Shown here: positions 33,434 through 42,991 of the stretch, one piece after another | Position numbering within the stretch: position 1 is the stretch's first letter | How the letters are laid out: each line of letters opens with the position of its first letter | From: Linum tenue | Lineage: Eukaryota > Streptophyta > Magnoliopsida > Malpighiales > Linaceae | DNA length: 64,000 nucleotides | NCBI GenBank assembly: GCA_946122785.1 | Contig: CAMGYJ010000002.1 | Location: forward strand, 16,590,492-16,654,491 | Direction: 5' to 3' | Translations under genes and position numbers: made by a program | Notes under the pieces: model-generated | Told to the model about the DNA's origin: nothing | What the model saw: the letters and a program-made list of their open reading frames with translations, nothing else | Database searches by the model: none

Positions 33434-36281
33434 TTTTTTTTTTTTGTAATCAAGGAGGCCGAGGCCAAGAAAAGGGAGGGGAGGGGAGGGGTTACAGAGT
33501 TACAGGCGCCCTAACTTGGCGCTTCAGAGCAAAACCCATTACATCATCTCTAATGATCTGAGCTACACCTCTTGGCGGATTAGGAAGTTCATGCATACCG
33601 TAGGAATAGACGAGACTGTGCTTCGAGAACCAGTCCGCGACTCTATTCCCTTCTCGGTAAGTATGAACTACCCTAACCAGCCAATTCTGGGCCAGTTTCC
33701 TCCTGATAGCGTCAAGTAAAGCAGCATAAGGATGCACAGGATCTCGCCGGTGGTTAATCAGCTGAATAGCCAGCTGGGAATCGGTTTCAATCACTAAGCT
33801 GTCGCATCCCAGCTTCCAAGCCAGGTCAATTCCATGATAGAACGCCCAAAGCTCTGCAAGGGCTGCCGTCGCTTCTCCAATCTTCGCCACAAAACCAGTG
33901 ATCCATCTTTCATGCTCGTCCCTGATCACCCCACCAGCTCCCGCCGTCCCTGGATTTCCGGCTGAGGCGCCATCAATATTCAGCTTTCTCCAACCTGTGC
34001 TGGGAGGTTGCCACCTGATCTGCTCTGTGATCCTGTCCCCTTGCAAAGCCTGTTTACTTGGCTTTATCGAGGGCGCCTCCCATGCCTTGTGCCAAAGAAG
34101 GGACTTATGCTGGATCGAGTGGGCCAACGTCGGAGCTGTGAAGGCTTTGCTAGCTCCTTTGAAGCAAGTCGTGCACCTGTTTTTCCAAATCAACCAAATA
34201 GCAATGCTGAAGAACTCATTCCACTTCAATCCAGTTACCATCGCGTCCTCGTTACTGAGGTTGCTGCGGATCCAATCCTCTTGCTCTTCGTGAAAGAACT
34301 CCGTCTGTCTTTCCGTCGGGACCCATCGAGACCAGCAGTACCGTGCCGACGGGCAGTCGCGCAGCACGTGGAGCACTGTCTCCGGGATACCTTCGCATCG
34401 ATCGCATGCCGGGGATTCACAGCTCTTCCTGCAAAACCGTAACACATTGGTAGCAATCCGACCAAGGGAAACAAGCCAGGTAAAACATCTGACCCGTTCA
34501 GGAGTTGGAAGCCTCCAAATGATCTTCCAGATCGGGTCGCTCTGCTCTAATTTCCCGGGCTGAATCAATTGGTACGCCGTCTTTGTCGTGAATCTCCCAT
34601 CAGCTGATGCCTTCCAAAAGATTTTATCTGGATCTGGAGACAAAGGGTCAACCATAACAGCAGTAATCTTCTGGAGGATGTCATTTGAGAGCCACTGGGA
34701 GAGGTGAGAGATATCCCAGCAACCATTAGCACTTATATAGGAGGCCACCGTCCTCGATCGCTCCTCCTCCGGGACAGGTTGGATAGCGCACCCAATAAGC
34801 GGTCCCTGCAAAATCCAATTATCCAACCAAAAATTAGTGTTTTTCCCATTATGAATATTCCACGCGCAGCCTTGTTTCAAAAGGCTAGACGCTTTGTTAA
34901 TACTAGACCAAGCAAAGGAACTTCCCTGACAGTGACGAAAGATGTTCAGATCCTTTCTCCTTCCACCATACTTAGCCCTCATGACTTGAGTCCAAAGGGT
35001 ATCTTTTTCTTGCAGGATACGCCATCCTCCTTTAGCTAGAAGCGCTAGGTTGGCCTGCCGAAGAGGCCGGAGTCCTCCTCCTCCTTGCATTCTCGGCGCT
35101 GCTAGCTTCTCCCACGCCACCAGGTGCATTTTCCCCTGATTACCCTCCTTTCCCCAGATGAAATCTCTGTTAATCCTGTCGATGGTGTTACAAACATTCA
35201 CAGGAATCATTTCAGTTTGCATCGTGTAGGTAGGGATAGCCAAGGATACAGAACGAGCGACTGTCAGTCTCGCGGCAAGAGATAGCCGTTTCGCCTTCCA
35301 AGGGGCCAGCTTCCTTTGTATCTTCAAAATCAGCTCCTGATATCTGCTCCTGGTGACCATGCCATGGATGGTTTGGATTCCCAGGTACCGCCCCAGCGCC
35401 CTAGTCAGAGGTATGGCAGCCTTGTCACTAAGTCTCTGCGCACGCCGCGGACAGACATTTGGCGAGATGTACATCATGGACTTCGAGTAGTTCACTTTCT
35501 GCCCAGAGCTCTCACAGAACTCGTCAAGACATTGGCAGACTATCCTTACTTGAGCCCCTTCTGCACCTGCAAACAGAATCAAATCATCGGCAAAAAACAG
35601 GTGGGTCAGTGCCGGCCCGCCCTGCGCTATGCTTAGAGGTTTCCAAAGCCTATCGCGGACGGCCTGGTCAATTTTATGAGAGAGGCGCTCCATACAGAGA
35701 ACAAAAAGATAAGGGGAAAGAGGATCTCCCTGTCGAACTCCCCTCGTGGGGGTAATGGCCTGGGTTAGCTCGCCATCCCAGAGGATTCTCATACGGTTTT
35801 GTTCTACACAAAACATGATGCAATGAATCCAAGAGCTGGGGAGGCCAACTTCAACCAGAGTATCTCTCAGAAAGTCCCATCGGAGCCTGTCATAAGCCTT
35901 CTCTAAATCAATCTTGATCACCATGCCACCCTTCTTCCCTTTTTTCTTCTTCTTCAGGGAATGCAACACCTCTTGGACGACGAAAATGTTATCTGAAGTT
36001 TGCCGCCCCGGAATGAAACTGCTTTGGCGAGGAGAGACCAGCTTCTTCATGATCACTTTCAGCCTGCTCGTCATAGCCTTTGTAATAGCCTTCAGACTGA
36101 CATTATTCAGAGAAATGGGGCGGAGTTTATGAACAAATTCTGGCTTCTCAACTTTGGGGATGAGAACGACCGTGGACTCCGAGATGGCCTCAGGCAAGTT
36201 CCCACTCTCGAAGAAAGCTAACGCCATGTCCGTAAGGGCCTTTCCAACAACTCGCCATTCCTGTTGATAGAACACCGCTTG
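33434..36281 (-). mobile_element. 5'-truncated LINE with intact reverse transcriptase frame
   Basis: A T run at 33434-33445 on the plus strand marks the 3' end. The copy stops at about 36281, inside the reverse-transcriptase region, so the endonuclease and ORF1 are missing. The flanks (gcacattt on the left, gtatcacattt on the right) share only a short cacattt, so no clear target-site duplication can be claimed. The frame is unbroken over 2.78 kb. Confidence 0.88.
33492..36275 (-). CDS. LINE ORF2 fragment: reverse transcriptase, zinc-binding region, RNase H (uninterrupted)
   Basis: This frame of 927 codons has no stop or frameshift. The order is: reverse-transcriptase blocks VVLIPKVEKP, RPISLNNVSLK, the KIDLEKAYDRL region, RGVRQGDPLSPYLF and the catalytic FFADDLILF; a zf-RVT-like region with CDRCEGIPETVLHVLRDC; and RNase H with NIDGASAGNPG, AELWAFYHG, ETDSQLA and NRVADWFSK. 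All four RNase H acidic residues appear present. It lacks the N-terminal endonuclease because of 5' truncation and has no ATG of its own, so it is not expected to be expressed as a working element. The intact frame points to recent insertion. Confidence 0.9.
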   Translation of the reverse strand: MFYQQEWRVVGKALTDMALAFFESGNLPEAISESTVVLIPKVEKPEFVHKLRPISLNNVSLKAITKAMTSRLKVIMKKLVSPRQSSFIPGRQTSDNIFVVQEVLHSLKKKKKGKKGGMVIKIDLEKAYDRLRWDFLRDTLVEVGLPSSWIHCIMFCVEQNRMRILWDGELTQAITPTRGVRQGDPLSPYLFVLCMERLSHKIDQAVRDRLWKPLSIAQGGPALTHLFFADDLILFAGAEGAQVRIVCQCLDEFCESSGQKVNYSKSMMYISPNVCPRRAQRLSDKAAIPLTRALGRYLGIQTIHGMVTRSRYQELILKIQRKLAPWKAKRLSLAARLTVARSVSLAIPTYTMQTEMIPVNVCNTIDRINRDFIWGKEGNQGKMHLVAWEKLAAPRMQGGGGLRPLRQANLALLAKGGWRILQEKDTLWTQVMRAKYGGRRKDLNIFRHCQGSSFAWSSINKASSLLKQGCAWNIHNGKNTNFWLDNWILQGPLIGCAIQPVPEEERSRTVASYISANGCWDISHLSQWLSNDILQKITAVMVDPLSPDPDKIFWKASADGRFTTKTAYQLIQPGKLEQSDPIWKIIWRLPTPERVRCFTWLVSLGRIATNVLRFCRKSCESPACDRCEGIPETVLHVLRDCPSARYCWSRWVPTERQTEFFHEEQEDWIRSNLSNEDAMVTGLKWNEFFSIAIWLIWKNRCTTCFKGASKAFTAPTLAHSIQHKSLLWHKAWEAPSIKPSKQALQGDRITEQIRWQPPSTGWRKLNIDGASAGNPGTAGAGGVIRDEHERWITGFVAKIGEATAALAELWAFYHGIDLAWKLGCDSLVIETDSQLAIQLINHRRDPVHPYAALLDAIRRKLAQNWLVRVVHTYREGNRVADWFSKHSLVYSYGMHELPNPPRGVAQIIRDDVMGFALKRQVRAPVTL

Positions 36282-36442
36282 ATTTATAAAGTTGTATCAC
36301 ATTTGCCATTATTTTTTTTTTCTCTTTCTTATAAATCACGATTTTAAACTTTTATAGATTTATTTCATCATTAGTCAGCAGCAGTCCAATTCCTTTAAGT
36401 TCATCTAAATTTATTACAAATTTTATACTTAATTTTACATAT

Positions 36443-36451
36443 AGTTTAAAT
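36443..36451. repeat. Left 9-bp target-site duplication of the outer MULE
   Basis: agtttaaat, identical to 39696-39704 on the other side of the element. Confidence 0.9.
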
Positions 36452-36773
36452 GGGTTAATTGCATGATTGGTCACTGAAATTACAAAAAAGTTCATGTTTG
36501 GTCACTGGAAATATTTAAATCTAATCTTGGTCACTCAAATTAGTTAAATGGTTCAAGTTTGGTCACTCTCTGTCCATTTCTGTTAACTCTAGCTGACGTG
36601 ACAGTCACTCTCTGTTAAATGTGTGACGTGACAATTAAAAACTTATTAAAAATAAAAAGATAAACTTTTATATTTTCAACCTCATTATTACATTCATTAA
36701 AATAATAAAATAAAAAACTAATTTCACTTCTACACACCCCAATACCCTATACAAACACACACCATATATATAA

Positions 36774-37843
36774 GGGTTAATACCCTAGTTTGGCCAGAAG
36801 TTTGGTGTAAGTGTCAGTTTTGAACCGAATCTTTCAATAAGACAGCTATGACCCACTTTTCAAATTAATGAACAGATTTGGCCCGAAATTTTCATTGACC
36901 GTCTATATTGACGGTCAAACACTTATTCCGTTAGTGACTCAGCAAAACACGACTGATGTGGCTTATGCGTGTGCCACATCACTAAATAATTTAATTTAAT
37001 TTTGTAATTCAAATTCAAATAAAAAATAATTACCTACTATTAAAAAGTTCCCTTTTATTATTCCAAACAAGTGAAACAACAACAAAAAAGACGTTGCTTG
37101 CGTCATCCCTGTCCCTGCCACCAACACCCTTGACTTCGAGTCCCACCGCCGTCCTCCGCAGCTGTGTATGAGTTCCCTCCGTGGCCCATGCGACCCCTCC
37201 AACTCCGCCGCGCGTCGTCGTGATGGATCCAGAGACTATCGCCCGATCTCCTCCGATCTCGTCCTCCTCCTTGACCTCTCTCCCACGCTCGAAGTTTCGC
37301 AGTCGGACGATGCTGAGGCGTAATTTGGAATGTGGTTCATATTAGCAGAAGGTGAGAAGTTTTTGTAGGGAAGGGGTCTTGGGGGACGCCATTTCAGAAA
37401 GGGCAGGGCGGAGTGGTAAAAGGGGAAGGACATCGTATCGGTGTCGTGGTGGCCGGAGGATTGGAGGGCAGAGAGGGCTTCAGCAACGGAGGTCGGAGGA
37501 TTGATTTTGACGATGATGGTTGATTAAGATTAGGGTTTGGGATTTTGGGATGATGGGATAATGGGAGGGAATTTTTTTAATTTGTTAATTTTCTTTTTTT
37601 TAATTAAATGAAAAAATTAAAATTATATTATTTAATGATGTGGCACCATGTATAAGCCACATCAACAATTTTTTCTGAGTCACTAACGGAATAATTGTTT
37701 GACTGTCAATATTAACGGTCAAAAAAAGATTAGTGCCAAATCTGTCCATTAATTTGAAAAGTAGGCCACAACTGTCTTATTGAAAAATTAGGGCCAAAAC
37801 TAACACTTACGCCAAACTTCAGGCCAAATTAGGGTATTAACCC
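36774..37843. mobile_element. Second MULE, nested in the Pack-MULE
   Basis: The ends gggttaataccctagtttgg and its inverse are the start of inverted termini that stay similar for about 200 bases. A perfect 9-bp duplication, tatatataa, flanks it (36765-36773 and 37844-37852). The core at about 37080-37520 is GC-rich and looks like captured host DNA, including a 51-codon ATG frame on the plus strand (37168-37323) that I cannot identify. Confidence 0.9.
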
Positions 37844-37977
37844 TATATATAAATACCAAAATCTCGTTCCCGGTGTCGTCGGAGTTGGTTTCATGAACAA
37901 CAATTCCTGCTTATTGATCAACAATCTCGAGCAGCAACAATAGAAGTAGCAGGGGATGGCAGAGCGGAGCATGGAAT

Positions 37978-38537
37978 TAGGGATGACAATTTTGCCCATA
38001 CCTATTGGTTTTTTACTATTCAACCCAATTGGGTTGGGTGTGAAATCCAAATAGATGGATATGGGTAGAGTTTGATGAGTTTGTACCATACCCATTTACT
38101 TGGGTTGGGTCGGGTTTATAACAAATGAATTTGGGTTTGTACCCATGCCCAAATGCAAATTACAATTTGGTACCTAAACTTAATGGATATGCATATTTAG
38201 TACCTAAATTTAATTTTTTTGCATATAAGTCCTCAAAATATTGATGGAAAATTACGTTTTGGTACCTAAATTTTTTGGTCTTACATTTTGGTACCTAAAC
38301 TTTTTCAAGTTTTGCAAATAGGTCCATTTTTGTATGTGTAGTTAAAACACCCTCAAGTAAATGGATATCCATATCCAACTCATACCCATTTAGATTATGA
38401 AAGCAATATTCATACCTTACCCAAACTCATCTACAAACTCTCAAACCCATATGCACTTCACCCATACCCAACCCATTATGAATGGATCTACTTGGATTTG
38501 GGTATAATTACCCATGGGTGGGTAATTGTCATCCCTA
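37978..38537. mobile_element. hAT-type element, nested in the Pack-MULE
   Basis: The left end tagggatgacaatt (37978) has its inverse at 38537, and a perfect 8-bp duplication, catggaat, flanks it (37970-37977 and 38538-38545). It sits in the leader part of the captured MAPKKK sequence. Its middle (about 38152-38340) contains several ggtacctaaa(c/t)tt units and is probably yet another small insertion, whose ends I could not fix. Confidence 0.88.
38152..38340. repeat. Probable inner insertion with ggtacctaaact units
   Basis: At least four ggtacctaaa or agtacctaaa motifs occur within 190 bases, interrupting the ataccca/gggtatgg-rich body of the surrounding hAT-type element. The motif resembles termini of plant MULE-like MITEs from memory. 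No duplication was found. Confidence 0.4.
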
Positions 38538-38574
38538 CATGGAATTGATCCGCCTCTCGAACTCCAGAGAACAC

Positions 38575-38885
38575 CAGCGAGGGAACCCTCTCATCGGATC
38601 GGTCGGGCGGTCGCTCGTCTTTCGTCCTGACGTAGAGAGCAGCAGCACTAAGGCGGAACTCAACAGCGGGGGAAGCCCTCCATTAACGGGGACTCGTCCA
38701 TTGGCCGACAAGATCAATTCATGCATTCGGAAGTCGAGAATCTTTGCCAACCTTCGTCTTCCCCTCCGCTTCCCATGGCTCCTCCGATCTGCTACCAGAA
38801 AGGAGAGTTGATCGGGTGCGACACGTTTGGGCAGGTCTATTTGGGCATGAATCTTGATTCCACAGAGCTTTTGGCTATCAAGCAG
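38575..38885 (+). pseudogene. Captured exon 1 of an ANP/NPK1-type MAP kinase kinase kinase
   Basis: Translated in two frames, this segment gives LIGSVGRSLVFR, then [14 protein letters not shown], then after a frameshift [13 protein letters not shown] and [17 protein letters not shown], ending at a splice-donor-like cag|gtaaat (38885/38886). ANP/NPK1 MAPKKKs have this order in their first exon: the LGSVRRSLVFR start, KINSSIRSSRI, and the beginning of the kinase domain. Damage includes loss of the start codon context, the frameshift near 38745, and a P-loop that reads GCDTFG where the family has GCGAFG. It lies inside the Pack-MULE with no downstream exons, so it is a transduplicated fragment, not a gene. 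Confidence 0.85.
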
Positions 38886-39704
38886 GTAAATTGGACAATC
38901 TAACGTAAATTGGGCCCTAATCGCCCTAAAGTAATCACCTAATCGCGCAATCTAATTCTTTTCTTTACCGGCTGCCTCACTTTGATTCGTTTCTGAATCG
39001 GAAAATCCCGATTCCAACGACAATGGGGGCAATGGCGGGCTGCCGGGAGCTGGAGACAACGATTGTTGGCGAGAACGGGGGACTTCGAAAAGAAAAGGCG
39101 GCTGATTGATGGAGACGGCGACGGACTGGAGACAGGGAGATGGCAGCGGTGACTTGTGCTTCCTGAGGTGGAGCTGTAGCTGGAGGGCGGCGATTGGCGA
39201 CGGAAGTCGCTGACGGCGACTTGGAGCTGGGAGTTCACGGCGGCGATGAAATGGGAGCCGCGGTTGCAGATGGCGACGGGGGATTTGATGAACAAGGGAG
39301 CCGGTTCAGGTTCTGGCCAAGTCGGACCGACGCCTGGAGAGGACAACGACGATGAGTCTCATCCGGCAATGAACAGAGAATATACTATAGCGACATCAGT
39401 GATGTTAAAGGCGGACTAGAAATTTTAGGTTTTTAATTTATTTTTTAATGAGTATGTAATGAGGTGGAAATTATTATAGATTAATTTTTTTATTTTTTAA
39501 TAGCCACGTCACTAATTAAACGGTCAACTATAAATGTTGATTGCAACATCAGCAAAAGATAATGGAGAATAACGGAGAGTGACCAAACATGAACTATTGA
39601 ACTAATCTTAGTGACCACGAATAAAATTAAATATTTGTAGTGACCAAACATAAACGTTTTTTGTAAACTCAATGACCAACTTTGCAATTTACTCTAGTTT
39701 AAAT

Positions 39705-42044
39705 TTTAGTGAGCTATAGCCCCTCATTACTTCAATGTATCTCCTTCTTCACTTATAATATTATAACTAATAGTAACAACATTAATCTTCTATTTGACAT
39801 GTAAAATAAAAAAAATCTAAGTTGTTGAGTTAGCAATTCAATAAGATAATTTGGTATAATTGTTTCATATTGAAATAATTACACCAAATTGTCCCATTTA
39901 CCTATACAAAATCCAATAGACTTTATACTTGGAAAAATTTTAATTGATTTTTTTAAAGTAATTATAATCATTTAATTCTCATTAAAATGTCTCTTTGTAA
40001 AATGAAGCAATACAACCCATTTCTCAATCACTCCATTGTCTTTTTTTTTTTGGTTCTCTATCTTCCTATTACATTTATCGGGTCAAATTTAGTAACCTCC
40101 TTTATTGTAAAGGCGCTTTTGAGTTGTTGAACCAAACTCCACTTGATAATGTTCCTACTTCCTAAGCAACATCTTTTGGCAAATTGAATAAATTGTTCCC
40201 ATATTGTCTCTAGATTGATATCCAAATAAAAATAATCCTCATATGCTCCTTAATTCATATCTATTGATAAGTTGATTTGGCATAATTGAAAAAAATTGCC
40301 CCGTTTATCTATGCGAAAATCTAATAGCTAGAGCAATTAGGCTTGGGGCCATTTAGATGATGATTTTTTTAATGAGACCAATTAGAAAATTTAAGTTGTG
40401 AGAATGAAGTTGTGAGAACGGATCAGGTTAGTAATCATGAGTAACTCGTCCACATCAGCATACATTAGTATCTTTCTTCTTGAAAGTCTTTTGTCTTTTA
40501 TCGTTTTTCCTTTAATCTTTAACGAACGATTTCTCTATCGTTTTAAGTTGAAATTTAATTTTTTTTGCACAGATAAATCATATTAAATGTGCATTTAAAA
40601 TGATATCCACTTTGATATATTTTTAGTAAAAAAAATTGAATAATTTTTTACCAATCATTACCATATTGTATGCTCCTATTTAATACCATATGGTAAGAAA
40701 GCGTATCATGATGGTATGAACATACCAATATGGTAAGAATGTTGAATACATGATCGTAGGAGTGTACTAACTGTCATTTACGATTTTCATCATTGTTTAC
40801 TACAAGTTACCACAAGTTACCACCCACATACCCAGAAATTTGTAGATCCAATAGATCATGATGAACTCGTTCCTTCTGAGCAAACGTTTTCAAAAACGAC
40901 TTAAAAATGAAGAAGTTACCATATGGTATGTAGTTGGTAATAAAAATTCTTGAAATATATTGAAAATTGATCTCATTTTGTAGAGCACAACGAACTCGTT
41001 CCATCGGTGGGAAAAAAAAATTGAAATCCGAGTTAGAACGAAGAAGATAAGAGCCGATTAGTAAAACTAGAAAAAATAAAATACCTTTAATTGACAACTT
41101 TTAGATCTAGATTTTTTGGGTCCACTTAAATCTAAATGTCTAGTTACTCATAGTGTTGACCAATTAATGCATCCTTATTTCGTGTTGACCAACAAGACTA
41201 CTATTTGACCGAATTGCTTGACTCATCGTGTCATCCAAACAATGTTAGAGAATTCTCAATTGTTGCACTTTGATACGGTTATAGTTATTTGTATAGGTGT
41301 CAAAACATGACCCGATCCGAGTAACCCGCCTGACCCGTAACCCGTTTGACCCACAACCCACTTGACCCGTAACCCGACTAACCCGAACCCGATTAACCCA
41401 GCCTGAACTCGCCCGATTGGCACGGATAATACTACATAGTATATTTTGATGCATAAATATTATATGTAGATAATATATCTTGGTGCATAAATATATATTT
41501 TAGGGATTCGTGTCACTTTTCTGGTCTCTCTGCCTTTCAGTTGAACCAAGTAAACAACACGTTCCCATTGTAACAGATTAATTTTGTGTACTATTTGGCT
41601 CCTGTGATGGTCTTTCCAATTTAAGGTACACGGTTCAAAGCCTAGCAGAAGCTGTTAACTGAATTTTAAAATAAAAAGTTAGATTGTAATTAATGGGTCA
41701 CAACTTAGTAAGAGTGTAAGATCATCCTTAAAATTTATTTTATGAAAAAAAAACATAAAATTCACTTAATGTATATGGTATACGGAATACGGTACATAAA
41801 ATTCAATTAATGTATAGGGTATACGAAATACGGTAGTGGACTCATGAGTTAGAGTTTAGAGGATTATGACTTATGTTCTTCTCAATAACTGAATACAAAA
41901 TTGATTTAACTAACATTCTTCACATAACATACGTTATAATTCCAAATACCTCCCATTAATGTAAAATGATGCAATTGGCCCATTTCTCAATAGCTTCGTT
42001 GGATTTTTTTTTTATTTTTCTATCTTCCTAATACATACACTAGG
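39705..42044. other. AT-rich intergenic DNA with transposon relics
   Basis: No gene is seen. About 40380-41170 is related, in inverse orientation, to the MULE in the kinase intron at 50.9-52.4 kb: both have atatccactttgatat, the aaattt-cgacttaaaacga segment and accatatggta motifs. About 41285-41410 holds repeated gacccgtaaccc units behind taggtgtcaaaacatgacccg, one end of a likely hAT element. About 39990-40250 is a diverged duplicate of sequence now split between 41960-42044 and 47130-47270. Confidence 0.6.
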
Positions 42045-42407
42045 TTTTTTTTTTACAAAAGATAATAATATATTGATTCAAAAAATAGATAATTACATTA
42101 TGGAATTCAACAAGGTATGGAAATCAAAGAAATGACTCGTAGTCGGGTACAAAGAAAGGGCCTTTTTAGTCACCACATAGGCAACCTTATTACTACGCCG
42201 ACCTACAAATCAAACACTAAACCTAGAATGGATGGCAAAGTTATGCATAATTTCTTCAAGAATAGCCCCCATCCGGTTATCACTGGTATCTGCCTGATTA
42301 ATCTTGTCGATGATCACTATAGCATCACCTTCAAACCTTATTTCCGTGAAACCGTGGTCCAGGGCAGACACCACATAATAGCCTCTCGGAGCACAAGCAA
42401 TTTGACC
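42045..42407 (-). mobile_element. Short 5'-truncated LINE tail (RNase H end)
   Basis: A T run at 42045-42054 marks the 3' end of a minus-strand copy. Reading upward it encodes an RNase H end: GFTEIRFEGDAIVIIDKI, then SNKVAYVVTKKALSLY, with one in-frame stop between. The family looks closer to the LINE at 56.6-62.4 kb (same VRFVG-type and VARKAL-type wording) than to the others. The 5' boundary is approximate. Confidence 0.7.
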
Positions 42408-42991
42408 ACCATAGGGTTATCAATCAATGAAAATTGACCACCATATGTTCTCTCTATCTAACATAGACTTCTATATGCTTTCTATGATACAAAATCCACG
42501 GGATTCACTAATTTACAAGTTCCACATCTTGAGGTGAGATTTGAACGATGGATTAAAATCCATGATGATAGTTTACTCTTCTACATTCACTTATTTTTTT
42601 AGTTACAAATTTATCCTCATATTTTATTTCAATAGGCATGCAACTAATGTTGTATTTTATTAAAATATTATAATTTATCATTGTAATGTCATATTTAAGT
42701 ATAATGATTTATTTTATTTTATTTGTAATGTTGTATTTTATTTAAACAAGGGAAATAAGGTCAATTGTATTTCATAAACCGATTTGAAATACATCTTTGT
42801 CACTGCTTTGAATACATCTTTGTCACCGCTTTTAATACATTTTTGTCAGCTTTAAATACTTGTTCGACGCCTATGACTACGTGTTCGTTTATGTGAAATA
42901 TTTTTTGTGATTTTTTGAATTGTTTATTAGTGCATACATTTCTATATTTGTCGTTGAATTATTAGCCCACAAACTAGCGGTAAAGAGTAAA

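Larger units (their letters stand above)
36452..39695. mobile_element. Pack-MULE carrying a captured MAPKKK exon, with nested elements
   Basis: The ends gggttaattgcatgattggtc (36452) and the inverse of agagtaaattgcaaagttggtc (39695) are long inverted repeats of at least 150 bases that share ttggtcact-type subrepeats. A perfect 9-bp duplication, agtttaaat, flanks it, which is diagnostic for the Mutator superfamily. There is no transposase. The core holds GC-rich host-like sequence, including an ANP/NPK1-type MAPKKK first exon (38575-38885). Two further elements with their own perfect duplications are inserted in it, at 36774-37843 and 37978-38537; without them it is about 1.6 kb. Confidence 0.9.

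Noticed and set aside
33426..36300. A target-site duplication for the LINE at 33434-36281
   Set aside because: Only a short cacattt is shared between gcacattt and gtatcacattt, too little to claim.
38721..38903. An expressed small kinase gene in the Pack-MULE
   Set aside because: Only exon 1 of a MAPKKK is present, frameshifted, with a changed P-loop and no downstream exons.
41285..41410. gacccgtaaccc tandem units that resemble an interstitial telomere repeat
   Set aside because: The plant telomere unit is ccctaaa. These units differ and sit behind a hAT-like terminus.
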